In this document: positions 1 to 8,262 of the stretch, in pieces
Layout of the letters: every line of letters starts with the position of its first letter
Position numbering within the stretch: the first letter of the stretch is position 1
From: Halobellus clavatus
GTDB lineage: Archaea > Halobacteriota > Halobacteria > Halobacteriales > Haloferacaceae
Direction of reading: 5' to 3'
Assembly (NCBI RefSeq): GCF_900107195.1
Contig: NZ_FNPB01000010.1
Coordinates: 1-64,000, forward strand
DNA: 64,000 nt
Position numbers and translations under genes: made by a program
Notes under the pieces: model-generated
Told to the model about the DNA's origin: nothing
Seen by the model: only the letters and a program-made list of their open reading frames with translations
The model's database searches: none

Positions 1-927
1 GACGTCGTCGTCGCGGTCGGCGGGGGCAGCGTCATCGACACGGCGAAGTGCGCGACGCTGCTGAAGACGAACGACGGGCCCCTTCCGGAGTACGAGGTGA
101 ACACGCCTGAAGACGTGACAGCCGGCAGTATCGAGAACCACACCCATCCGCTGATCACGATTCCGACGACGGCCGGGACCGGGAGCGAGGTGGACTACTG
201 GGCGGTGATCACCGCTCCGGACCGTGAGTTCAAGATGGCGATCGGCCAACCGCCCCTGTACCCGGACGGCCCGTATCTCGGTGCCGACGTATCGCTCGTC
301 GATCCGGAACTGACGGCGTCGCTCCCGCCGCGACAGACCGCCGCCACGGGATTCGACGCGTTCTCACACGCCCTGGAAAACCACGTCGCGGCGGGCGCGC
401 CCGAACTGGTCAAGCCCTACACGCGGCACGTGATGGGGCTCGTCCCGGAGCACCTCCCAGACGCCTACGAAACGGGCGCGATGGAGGCCCGCGAACAGCT
501 CCTGTTCGGGTCGCATATGGCGGGCTTCTGTGAGAACTTCGCCGGATTCGGAGCGATCCACTCGCTGGCGGAGGTGACCGGGGGAATGTATCCGGAGATT
601 CCGCACGGCGAGGCGATCGCCGTGTTCACGCCGCCGGTGATGCGGTACAACCTCGAAGAATACCCCGCTCGGCACGCGGAGGTGGCCGAGGCGATGGGCG
701 TCGACGTGTCTGGACGCTCCGACGTCGAGGCCGCGCACGCGGCGGTCGAGGCCGTCGAGGCCCTCATCGACGAGGTCGATCTCCCGACGAGCCTCGAAGA
801 ACTCGGCGTCGATCGGGGCGACCTCCCCGCGATCGCCGAAAAATCACTCGACACGATCGAGATCCACGACAACCCGCGTGCGGCTGACGCCGAGGACCTC
901 CTCGAAGTCGCAGAGGACGCGTACTGA
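1..927 (+). CDS. Iron-containing alcohol dehydrogenase, 5' end outside the window
   Basis: The reading frame is open from base 1, so the start codon lies upstream. The first residues carry the family's GGGSVIDTAK dinucleotide-binding loop, followed by TIPTTAGTGSEV and two metal-ligand regions (around FDAFSHALE and HSLAEV...PHGEA). These are the hallmarks of the group III, iron-dependent alcohol dehydrogenases, which interconvert an alcohol and an aldehyde with NAD(P). About 308 residues are present of a usual 380-400, so roughly the N-terminal fifth is missing. The substrate cannot be told. The next gene points the other way, so this gene ends its transcription unit here. Confidence 0.93.
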   Translation, partial: DVVVAVGGGSVIDTAKCATLLKTNDGPLPEYEVNTPEDVTAGSIENHTHPLITIPTTAGTGSEVDYWAVITAPDREFKMAIGQPPLYPDGPYLGADVSLVDPELTASLPPRQTAATGFDAFSHALENHVAAGAPELVKPYTRHVMGLVPEHLPDAYETGAMEAREQLLFGSHMAGFCENFAGFGAIHSLAEVTGGMYPEIPHGEAIAVFTPPVMRYNLEEYPARHAEVAEAMGVDVSGRSDVEAAHAAVEAVEALIDEVDLPTSLEELGVDRGDLPAIAEKSLDTIEIHDNPRAADAEDLLEVAEDAY

Positions 928-996
928 CCGGCTCTCGCACCAGGGTGTCCGTCTTGGCACCCGGTTCGGCTGCCGACTCCCGGTGCACACCCGTGG

Positions 997-1311
997 TCAG
1001 GCGAGCTCGCTGTCGATCTGCTGCCGAAGTTCCTCGGCGGTAATCTGATACACGTTGTTCCCGCGGTCGTCACGACGGCGAATCGCACTCGCACACTCGA
1101 CCCCGTCGATCACGAACGCCCACGTGCTGGGATGACTCGGCTCCTCGCTGACCAGTTCCACCGTCACGCCGTACTCGGACTCGACCGCGGCGAGGACTTC
1201 GTGAACGTACGTCCCGTCCAGAAGGCGCGACGGCTCGTACTCCGGCAGCCCCAGTTCGTCCCGGAGTTCGGCGTTTTTTTGCCACCAGTCGGGTCTCTCG
1301 GAGGAACCCAT
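997..1311 (-). CDS. Small conserved haloarchaeal-type protein, function unknown
   Basis: A 104-residue acidic protein that starts MGSSERPDWW and ends IDSELA. It has no signal peptide, membrane segment or cysteine cluster; predicted content is mixed helix and strand. Composition (rich in D/E, poor in K) fits a cytoplasmic haloarchaeal protein. It converges on the alcohol dehydrogenase with a 69-nt gap and diverges from the amidohydrolase gene. I do not recognise a family and assign no function. Confidence 0.7.
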   Translation of the reverse strand: MGSSERPDWWQKNAELRDELGLPEYEPSRLLDGTYVHEVLAAVESEYGVTVELVSEEPSHPSTWAFVIDGVECASAIRRRDDRGNNVYQITAEELRQQIDSELA

Positions 1312-1440
1312 ACGCCGCGATTACGGATCCGGTCAGGTAGTCTTTACGACGGTGGGGGACCCACTCGCGCCAGCGAAGCGGACCCGACGAGAGTGAAGCA
1401 GCCTGCCGCAGCGGCGAATCGTCACCAGTGCAGAAAAAGC

Positions 1441-1449
1441 GTTATATAA
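1441..1449 (+). promoter_or_regulatory. TATA box for the amidohydrolase-Rieske operon
   Basis: The string ttatataat lies about 28 nt before the ATG at 1474, the normal archaeal spacing for a leaderless or nearly leaderless transcript. It supports the chosen start. Confidence 0.6.
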
Positions 1450-1473
1450 TCCCTCGTCGAAACGTGCAACTGG

Positions 1474-2547
1474 ATGTCACAGAGAGCCGCCCACGCGTTA
1501 GCGGAGACCACGGTCGTGGACACAGACGTTCACATCACTGTCCCCGAAGAAACGATCGCAACGTACCTCGAGGAGCCGTACCGTTCGAGCATCACCGACT
1601 CGCCGCACCCGATGTTCCCCTCAAGCAGTTGGGATCAACGGATGGGCGGCAAGATCGACGACTACTTCTCGACGTTCACTGGGCCCGAAGACGTCAGAGA
1701 GTTCCAGGCGGACTTCGAGATCGAGTATCCGATCATCAACACCTTCGAACCGCTCGGAAAGTTCTCCCAGCCAGACTTGGCGATGAGTCTGATGCGGGCG
1801 TACAACGACCTCCTGCTCGACAAGTTCCTCGACGACTACGACTTTCTCGGGTTGGCGGCCGTGGCGACACAGCGGCCGAGAGAGGCCGCCGAGGAGATCG
1901 AACGGATCGGTGACAACGACCAGATCGTCGGTCTCTATCTCGGGACGAGCGGCGAGTACCCGCCCCTCGGCGATCCGTCGAACGATCCCATTTACAGAGC
2001 CGCCGAAGACCACGACCTGCCCATCGTGTTCCACGGGAACGGGGAAGAGTTCATGTTCGACTTCCCGTTGCACAACAAGGGGTTCAACAACTACTTTGAG
2101 GTCCAGTCGCTCGGCCACCCGTGGCAGCAGATGGCGACGATGGCCAGCGTTATCGGCGAAGGCGTCCCGGCGAAGTTCCCCGATCTCAACTTCGTCTTCC
2201 TGGAGGCGGGGATCGGGTGGGTGCCGTATATGATGCATCGGATGAACAAGATCTATCGGATGCGTCGGAGCGAGGTCCCGCTCCTCGAGCAGTCCCCCGA
2301 GGAGTACATCCGCGATCAGTTCTACATCGGGTCACAGCCGCTCGGTGAGCCCAACCGGTCCGAGGATATGAAACGCATCATCGAGACGCTCGGAGCGGAT
2401 ATGCTGATGTTCGCGACCGATTACCCACACTGGGACTTCGATCACCTCGAAGAGCTAGATAAGTACTTACAGCACTACTTCACCGAAACGGAACGGCAGC
2501 AGATCCTCTACGAGACGCCGGCCGAAGCGTTCGGGCTGTCGATCTAA
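1474..2547 (+). CDS. Amidohydrolase-2 family (ACMSD-like) metal-dependent hydrolase or decarboxylase
   Basis: A 357-residue TIM-barrel protein. A D-x-D-V-H motif at residues 16-20 stands where the family usually has H-x-H near the N-terminus; FHGNG in the middle and ATDYPHWDFD near the C-terminus supply the other expected metal or catalytic positions (the Asp of TDYPH). The family (COG2159) includes 2-amino-3-carboxymuconate semialdehyde decarboxylase and benzoate-type decarboxylases as well as hydrolases, so a C-C or C-N bond-cleaving step is likely but the substrate is unknown. The Rieske gene follows after 19 nt, implying one operon, and an importer follows that. The TATA box at 1441-1449 supports the start. 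Confidence 0.85.
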   Translation: MSQRAAHALAETTVVDTDVHITVPEETIATYLEEPYRSSITDSPHPMFPSSSWDQRMGGKIDDYFSTFTGPEDVREFQADFEIEYPIINTFEPLGKFSQPDLAMSLMRAYNDLLLDKFLDDYDFLGLAAVATQRPREAAEEIERIGDNDQIVGLYLGTSGEYPPLGDPSNDPIYRAAEDHDLPIVFHGNGEEFMFDFPLHNKGFNNYFEVQSLGHPWQQMATMASVIGEGVPAKFPDLNFVFLEAGIGWVPYMMHRMNKIYRMRRSEVPLLEQSPEEYIRDQFYIGSQPLGEPNRSEDMKRIIETLGADMLMFATDYPHWDFDHLEELDKYLQHYFTETERQQILYETPAEAFGLSI

Positions 2548-2566
2548 TCAGCAGGGGAGACACTAT

Positions 2567-2932
2567 ATGAGTGAACACACCGTCGCAACGGTCGGTGAAC
2601 TGAACGATGGCGACAGAAAACTGGTCGAAGTCGAGGGACGAGAGATCGCCCTGTTTCGGACTGATGGCGAGTTCCGAGCCTACACCAACTGGTGTATCCA
2701 CCAAGGAGGGCCTGCTTGTGAGGGCAGCGTCACGGGGACTAGCGACGCGGAGTTCGATCGCGAGGAACTGGAAACCGAACTCCAGTGGTGTAAGGAAGGA
2801 GAGGTGCTGAACTGTCCGTGGCACGGCTGGGAGTACGACATACCGACGGGCGAGTGCCTCTCGAAGGAGGGAGCGAAACTTCCCGCACATCCGGTACGAG
2901 TCGAAGACGAGGAAGTCGTCGTCTCACTGTAG
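2567..2932 (+). CDS. Rieske [2Fe-2S] ferredoxin-like protein
   Basis: A 121-residue protein made of a single Rieske domain. The cluster ligands are visible as C43-x-H45 and C83-x-x-H86 (in CIH and CPWH). The spacing between them is long because of an acidic insert at about residues 55-80. There is no signal peptide or membrane helix, so it resembles a soluble Rieske ferredoxin rather than a bc1-type subunit. Such proteins donate electrons to non-haem oxygenases, but no oxygenase gene is visible here. It is 19 nt downstream of the amidohydrolase, so the two are probably co-transcribed. Confidence 0.9.
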   Translation: MSEHTVATVGELNDGDRKLVEVEGREIALFRTDGEFRAYTNWCIHQGGPACEGSVTGTSDAEFDREELETELQWCKEGEVLNCPWHGWEYDIPTGECLSKEGAKLPAHPVRVEDEEVVVSL

Positions 2933-3040
2933 CGGAACGAAGGGTATCGGATTCGCGGCAGCGGTTCCGCAGCAACTCGATTCGCTGTCCGGCACACGAC
3001 TGGTGCTCAGCCCCCAATCATCAGCCATATAGAAAAAGAA

Positions 3041-3047
3041 TTAAATA
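3041..3047 (+). promoter_or_regulatory. TATA box for the ABC importer operon
   Basis: ttaaata in an A-rich tract sits 24-30 nt before the ATG at 3071. The importer therefore probably has its own leaderless promoter rather than depending on read-through from the Rieske gene. Confidence 0.6.
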
Positions 3048-3070
3048 GTGTTATCAGTATTTCCGAGTGT

Positions 3071-4024
3071 ATGGCTAACACACGCCGAGATGTCCTCAAG
3101 CGAGGCCTTGCCGCGTCCGGAGCGACCGTCCTTGGATCCCTGGCCGGGTGTACAGGAACGCTCACCGGCGGGGGGTCGACCACGACTGTGACCGCCGCAT
3201 CGATGCAGTGGACCGAAGCCGAACTGATGGGATATCTCGGGTTCGAGTCGATCAAAGCGAACACCGAGGCAGAGATCGAAGACGAACTGTCCCTCGGGGG
3301 GTCGATGCAGTGCTTCCAGGCGCTCAACAACGGGGAGATCGGGTTTTATCACCTCTACACGGCCGGTGCGTACGCGACGATTCCCCCGAAGCACGACGAG
3401 ATTCCGAGCGATCCCGAGGAAGTATACCAGCAAGCGAAGCAGGAGATGCAGGAGGAACACGACCTCCGGTACCTGCAGCGCGCCAACTTCAACAACACGT
3501 ACGCCCTCGCTGTCCGTCCGGGCTGGCAGGAGGAGACGGGCGTCGAGACGATCAGTGACCTCGCAGACTATCTCAACAGCGGAAACACCGACATTACCGT
3601 CGTGCTGGGTCCAGAGTTCGCCGAACGTGAAGACGGCTGGCCGGGAGTCACCGACTCGTACGGATTCACCGGGGCGGCCGAGGAACTGAACATCAGAAAA
3701 ATCGGGGCGAATCTCACGTATCAGGTCCTCGGCGAGGGCGAAGCGGACGTCGGGATGGTCTTCACGACGAACCCAAAGATCCAGCAGTACGACCTGGTCG
3801 TCCTGGAGGACGACCAGAACTTCTTCGCCCCGTACAACCCGGCGCCGCTCGCCAGTCCGGACGCCGTGCCGTCAGGGTCCGCCGTCGAAGAGGCGCTCAA
3901 CGCGCCGATGGCCGCACTCAGCAGCGAAGAGAAGGTAATCGAGCTGAACGCTCGAATCGCTCTCGATGGAGAGGACGTCCAAGACGTGGCTGTCGACTTC
4001 TTAGAGAGCGAGGGGATCATCTAA
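3071..4024 (+). CDS. ABC importer substrate-binding lipoprotein, OpuC/OsmF (quaternary amine) type
   Basis: A 317-residue solute-binding protein. The N-terminus has a twin-arginine signal (RR at residues 5-6), a hydrophobic stretch and a lipobox ending at C27, so it should be exported folded by Tat and lipid-anchored outside the cell. The mature part has the periplasmic-binding-protein type 2 layout of the glycine betaine/choline/carnitine group. It is followed by permease, ATPase and permease genes with gaps of 3 nt or less, giving one four-gene importer. Ligand identity is an inference from the transporter class; aromatic-cage residues were not confirmed. Confidence 0.87.
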   Translation: MANTRRDVLKRGLAASGATVLGSLAGCTGTLTGGGSTTTVTAASMQWTEAELMGYLGFESIKANTEAEIEDELSLGGSMQCFQALNNGEIGFYHLYTAGAYATIPPKHDEIPSDPEEVYQQAKQEMQEEHDLRYLQRANFNNTYALAVRPGWQEETGVETISDLADYLNSGNTDITVVLGPEFAEREDGWPGVTDSYGFTGAAEELNIRKIGANLTYQVLGEGEADVGMVFTTNPKIQQYDLVVLEDDQNFFAPYNPAPLASPDAVPSGSAVEEALNAPMAALSSEEKVIELNARIALDGEDVQDVAVDFLESEGII

Positions 4025-4027
4025 CTG

Positions 4028-4744
4028 ATGAGCGCAGCGCACCTGGGCGTGGTGCCGTTGTTCATATCGCCGTACCTCGAGTTCGTGGTCCAGAACGTCG
4101 ATCAGTTGTTCGCCCGACTGATCGAACACATCCTGATCACGGCCGAGACGGTGCTGATCGCGGTGCCGATCGGGGTCAGCCTCGGGGTGCTGATCACGTA
4201 CAACGACCGGGCAGCGACGGCGGTGCTGTGGCTAGCCGGTATCGCAATGACGATTCCGAGTCTGGCGGCGTTCGGACTGCTCGTCCCGTTCTTGGGGATC
4301 GGGAGCGATCCGGTCGTGTTCACACTGATACTCTACTCACAACTGCCGGTCATCAGGAACACGTACGTCGGCCTGACGGGTGTCGAGGAGGCGACCAAGG
4401 AGGCCGGCAAGGGACTCGGGATGACCCGCCAACAGCGCCTCAGGCGGATCCAGATTCCGATGGCGCTGCCGATTATCCTCGCTGGGGTCCGCAACGCCGT
4501 GGTCATCGTGGTCGGCGTCGCCGCAGTCGGAGCGTACATCGGCGCCGGCGGCCTCGGAGAGTTCATCTTCAATGGCATCAGGCAAGGTGATTCGGTGATG
4601 ATCGTCGTCGCGACGATCATCGTCTCGCTGTTGGCACTCGTTGCCGACTACGGGATCGCCACTGTCGAACAACTGCTCCGGATCCGCAACGGCGAACAGG
4701 TCGAACAGCGGGCCAGCACACAGCTCATACAGAAGGCACGATAA
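4028..4744 (+). CDS. ABC importer permease, OpuC/ProW type (first)
   Basis: A 238-residue integral membrane protein with about five or six hydrophobic helices. The cytoplasmic EAA loop that docks to the ATPase is visible as EAGKGLGMTRQQRLRRIQ, followed by the conserved PMALPIILAG. It begins 3 nt after the binding protein and its stop codon overlaps the start of the ATPase gene by 1 nt, so translation is likely coupled. It forms the translocation pore with the second permease at 5729. Confidence 0.9.
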   Translation: MSAAHLGVVPLFISPYLEFVVQNVDQLFARLIEHILITAETVLIAVPIGVSLGVLITYNDRAATAVLWLAGIAMTIPSLAAFGLLVPFLGIGSDPVVFTLILYSQLPVIRNTYVGLTGVEEATKEAGKGLGMTRQQRLRRIQIPMALPIILAGVRNAVVIVVGVAAVGAYIGAGGLGEFIFNGIRQGDSVMIVVATIIVSLLALVADYGIATVEQLLRIRNGEQVEQRASTQLIQKAR

Positions 4745-5727
4745 TGATCGAATTCGAAGACGTTACGAAGGTATACGCGGACGGGACCGAAGCCATAGAC
4801 GGGATCAACTTCACTGTCGAGGAGGGCACCACGACCGTACTCGTCGGCCCATCCGGTTGCGGGAAGACCACCAGTATGAAACTGGTGAACAGGCTCGAAG
4901 AGCCCACCGAAGGGACGGTGTACGTCAACGGAACCGATAATCAGGAACTCGACAAGATCGACCTCCGGCGGGGGATCGGGTACGTTATCCAGGAGATCGG
5001 CCTGTTCGATCATTTGACCGTCGGTGAAAACATCGCGACGGTTCCGGAACTGGTCGGCTGGGACCAATCGAGGATCGACGACCGCGTCGACGAGCTGCTG
5101 GAACTGATGGATCTCTCGCCGGAGTACCGAGACCAGTATCCGCGCGAACTCTCGGGTGGGCAGCGGCAACGAATCGGTGTCGCCCGAGCCCTCGCCGCCG
5201 ATCCGGATATCCTGCTGATGGACGAACCGTTCGGTGCACTCGATCCCATCACCCGGGAGAATCTGCAAGACGAGTTCCTCCAGATTCAAGACCGGATCAA
5301 CACGACCATCCTGTTCGTCACCCACAGCATCGACGAGGCGCTCAAGATGGGCGATCGGATCGCCATCTTCGACGTCGGCGAAGTCGTCCAGTACGACACG
5401 CCGGCGGAGATCCTCTCCAATCCGAAAAACGAATTCGTCGAGAACTTCATCGGAGAGAATCAGACGTTCAAGCAGCTCTCGATCACACCCGTCCGCGAAG
5501 TAATGGACGACCCACAAGCCTACGAGTCGGCCGAATCAGAGGTGGCACCCGCAGCCGACGGTGGAGAGTACTACAGCATCTCACCCGATAGCTCACTGCA
5601 GGTCGGCTTGACGCGGTTGTTGAGTATCGAGCACACCACACTTCCGGTCGTCGACGGTGGTGAGGTCGTCGGCTTCCTCACCGAGGACCACGTCCGGTCG
5701 TACTTCGATTCTGCGGGGGAGCCGTAG
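4744..5727 (+). CDS. ABC importer ATPase with C-terminal CBS-like region, OpuCA/ProV type
   Basis: A 327-residue nucleotide-binding subunit. Walker A is GPSGCGKTT (residues 35-43), the signature is LSGGQRQRIGVARALA, Walker B is ILLMDEPFGALDP and the H-loop is FVTHSIDEAL. After residue 250 there is a segment with CBS character (TTLPVVDGGEVVGFLTEDHV), as in OpuA/OpuCA ATPases where tandem CBS domains sense ionic strength; only one CBS repeat is clear here. It hydrolyses ATP to drive import through the two permeases flanking it. Confidence 0.94.
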   Translation: MIEFEDVTKVYADGTEAIDGINFTVEEGTTTVLVGPSGCGKTTSMKLVNRLEEPTEGTVYVNGTDNQELDKIDLRRGIGYVIQEIGLFDHLTVGENIATVPELVGWDQSRIDDRVDELLELMDLSPEYRDQYPRELSGGQRQRIGVARALAADPDILLMDEPFGALDPITRENLQDEFLQIQDRINTTILFVTHSIDEALKMGDRIAIFDVGEVVQYDTPAEILSNPKNEFVENFIGENQTFKQLSITPVREVMDDPQAYESAESEVAPAADGGEYYSISPDSSLQVGLTRLLSIEHTTLPVVDGGEVVGFLTEDHVRSYFDSAGEP

Positions 5728-5728
5728 T

Positions 5729-6403
5729 ATGGCTGGCGTGATCTCTACCTCACTCAGTGGAATCCGGTACCTGCTGGACAATCTCCCGGAGTTCTGGCAG
5801 CTACTGGCGGAACATCTGGTCCTGGTGGTAGCGTCGGAAATCATCGCCATCTCGATCGCTGTGCCGCTGGGAGTCATTGCTGCCCGGCACGAGAAGCTGA
5901 AGAGTCCGATCCTCTCGGTTGGCAACGTGGCGCAGACAGTGCCACCGCTGGCCATCATTGCGCTGATGTTTCCGATTCTCGGCCTCGGGTTTCTGCCATC
6001 GTTCGTCGCCCTGTTCATTTATGCGCTGCTCCCGGTCCTCGTTAACACGATTACGGGGCTAGAGAGCGTGGACGAGGGGACGATCGACGCGGCGAAAGGA
6101 ATGGGGATGACACAGAACGAGCGCCTGACCAAGATCCGCTTTCCGCTGGCGCTGCCGATCATCTTCGCGGGAATCCGCACGAGCACCGTGATCAACGTCG
6201 GGACGGCCTATCTGGCCTTCTTCATCGGCGGCGGCGGCCTGGGTGCCTGGGTCATCAGTGGCATCAACCTATTCAATATGCCGCAGGTGTTCGCCGGTGC
6301 GATCTCCGGTGCGGTACTCGCTATCTCTCTCGACCTGTTGTTGGCGGCGGTCGAGAGCCGCCTGGGCAACTCGGGCCCGGCCTCTGCACAGGTGGCAGCG
6401 TAA
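5729..6403 (+). CDS. ABC importer permease, OpuC/ProW type (second)
   Basis: A 224-residue membrane protein, related to the permease at 4028. The EAA loop reads DAAKGMGMTQNERLTKIR followed by FPLALPIIFAG. The ATG at 5729 starts 1 nt after the ATPase stop and is preferred over an in-frame upstream codon at 5657, which would add a polar, arginine-rich tail overlapping the ATPase. This is the last gene of the importer operon; the organisation binding protein-permease-ATPase-permease is typical of OpuC systems. Confidence 0.9.
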   Translation: MAGVISTSLSGIRYLLDNLPEFWQLLAEHLVLVVASEIIAISIAVPLGVIAARHEKLKSPILSVGNVAQTVPPLAIIALMFPILGLGFLPSFVALFIYALLPVLVNTITGLESVDEGTIDAAKGMGMTQNERLTKIRFPLALPIIFAGIRTSTVINVGTAYLAFFIGGGGLGAWVISGINLFNMPQVFAGAISGAVLAISLDLLLAAVESRLGNSGPASAQVAA

Positions 6404-7219
6404 GTTCGGCCGGACCCGCCTTCGGAGCCACGAACTGCTGACTCGCTGGACGCTCTGGTTTCCTCCGCTTCACGCTCGATAGATTGTTTGTTCGGGATCC
6501 CGAGAGTGTCTAGAGATGAGCAAATTTTCTATCAGTCTGCAGTATATATTTAGAATGTGTAATAAATGTACATACGGACTCGTATAGGGGATTTGTCGCT
6601 GACGGTCTGCGCGTCGAACTACCGCCATCGATCACTGACTAGCCGCCTTACGAGTACGGGATGAACGCTCACTAAGGGTTCACGGATCGCTCGTCACGAT
6701 GCGAAGTCAGTGAAGAAAATATTTCCCGCTTGACCCAAAATAAACCGGAAAGATACTCGTGTTTCACAGTACAATTATGTAGTTTAGTTCGACTCGCCGT
6801 CAGCCGCAGCCAGGGGAAGACTGCCGGACGATAGCGGCGGTTGATACGACGTCTGCGCGTCGTCTGTGGCCGCCGCGCGGCCGGCGCTCTCAGATTCGAC
6901 AGTGGTGTGGCTTCCCGCGTCGGTTTCCACGCCACGACTCCCGGAGCCGCCTCGTTGGTTGCGACTCGATACTAATAGCGGGTATCCGCGGTGTCGTTCG
7001 CAAGCCGCAATGGGACGCGGATCCCCGAGTGGTCCCGAGTGGTCCGGAGGTCCCCTCAGGGTGTCACATCCGGATGGGTCGCCCGAATCGAACGGTCTGA
7101 GTCGGAGCGTGCTCCCCGCCGTGACACGGTCGGCTGCGCTCGGCGCATCATCGGGTTCCCTTTGTGAGTACCCGGCGTGCGGCGGAACCCTTACCGCCCC
7201 GGCGACCACTGCTGGTGGT
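6404..7219. other. Long intergenic stretch without a convincing gene
   Basis: These 816 bp fall into an A+T-rich half (about 6500-6790) and a GC-rich half. No tRNA, transposase or repeat pair is visible. A reading frame on the minus strand (6784-7299) and an N-terminal extension of the next gene are open, but both have low-complexity, proline/serine/arginine-rich translations with no recognisable domain. A tandem decamer (ccgagtggtc twice) occurs near 7027. It may be a remnant or a regulatory region. Confidence 0.5.
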
Positions 7220-8065
7220 ATGCAGGCGGTCCCAGAGACACCGGAGTTGACGCTGTCATCTGATCTGACAGGACACCTCTGGATCCAGGAACTTCCCACG
7301 GGTGGGTGGCTCCGGTTTCAGGTGACGGCTGGCGGCGGACTCGAGTTCGGCACGCCGGAGGGGACAGGTGTGACCGCTACAGCGGTACCTCCCCCGTATC
7401 GTCGGGCCGCCTTGCAGGTCCGCGGCGCGATCGACCGGGAGGCGATGCGAACCGCGACTGATGACCCCGCCGCGATCACGTTCGTCGGCCGCGCCACGTG
7501 GAACGACGGCATCGCGTACCCGTGGCAGGAACTTCCGGCGTTTCTCGGCACGGACGTCTGGACCGACGAGCGGGCGCAGTATCTGTCGCCGGATATGGCG
7601 ACGAGTGCGTTCGACCGACTTGGCCTCCCGACGCCCCCCGCAATCGTGAAGGAACAGCCCGCCGCCCACACCGATATCGCCCGGTACACGGAGGCCGAGG
7701 AGTTTCCCTCGTCGGCTTGGCGCGACGGCCGCGCGGCCGGCGTGCTCATCCGCGATAAGACCGGGACCCGTGCGCAGGCGTGGCGTCCCAGAGTGACCGA
7801 GGCGGGATCGGCGCACGATGCCCAGTCGGCCGAGTCGCTGGCCGAACAGTACGCGACGGAAGCTCGCCTCGCGGCTGTGGTCGACCGCCTGCAGAACGCC
7901 GGAGAGGCCCCGTCGGTCGAGACCGTGCGTGACCGGGTCGTCGCCGACATCGCCCGAGAGCACTACCCCGTGTTGTACCACGACGGTGCTCCCGTGGTGT
8001 CGATGCGGGCGTTCGAGTCTGCGGTCGCCGAGACCGTCCACCGATACCTCGCAAGTGAATCGTAA
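7220..8065 (+). CDS. RNA-ligase-like (nucleotidyltransferase fold) protein with apparently lost catalytic lysine
   Basis: A 281-residue protein. The order GHLWIQE...LRFQ, then FVGRATW...FLGTDVW, then AAGVLIRD...RAQAW matches the layout of haloarchaeal RNA ligase-like proteins (motifs I, III/IIIa, IV and V of the covalent nucleotidyltransferases). In the active family motif I is K-x-D-G; here the corresponding residues read LPTG, so the lysine that would form the enzyme-AMP adduct appears to be missing, and motif V reads RAQA rather than RAKx. It may be a non-catalytic paralog. The ATG at 7220 is chosen over an in-frame start at 6866 because recognisable sequence begins there and a ccttac promoter-like element lies about 25 nt upstream. 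The family call rests on remembered motifs. Confidence 0.6.
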   Translation: MQAVPETPELTLSSDLTGHLWIQELPTGGWLRFQVTAGGGLEFGTPEGTGVTATAVPPPYRRAALQVRGAIDREAMRTATDDPAAITFVGRATWNDGIAYPWQELPAFLGTDVWTDERAQYLSPDMATSAFDRLGLPTPPAIVKEQPAAHTDIARYTEAEEFPSSAWRDGRAAGVLIRDKTGTRAQAWRPRVTEAGSAHDAQSAESLAEQYATEARLAAVVDRLQNAGEAPSVETVRDRVVADIAREHYPVLYHDGAPVVSMRAFESAVAETVHRYLASES

Positions 8066-8200
8066 ATGAGGGACCTGTGGGGAACGCGGTGGCGACGACC
8101 GATCTCGGGCGAAATCACGAGGAGGGTCCCACAGAGCTACGCGTGTGGATCTTGGCCGGGGGAACTGACCGTCCGAGAAACAGCCCGGGCGTTTCCGAAA

Positions 8201-8207
8201 TATAAAT
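8201..8207 (+). promoter_or_regulatory. TATA box upstream of the histidine kinase
   Basis: tataaat after a short A-rich run. It predicts a transcript start near 8230, giving a leader of about 30 nt before the GTG (8257) or ATG (8263) of the kinase. Confidence 0.55.
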
Positions 8208-8262
8208 CCGCCAGACGGCGTATGGCCAACCGTGACCCAACTGTGAACCGACCGTCGTGTCG

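Noticed and set aside
1-6403. One operon from the alcohol dehydrogenase through the ABC importer
   Set aside because: A minus-strand gene (997-1311) lies between the dehydrogenase and the amidohydrolase, and separate TATA boxes precede the amidohydrolase (1441) and importer (3041).
6784-7299. A 171-codon minus-strand frame in the long intergenic region
   Set aside because: Low-complexity, proline/serine/arginine-rich, no helix pattern or known domain and it overlaps the start of the RNA-ligase-like gene.
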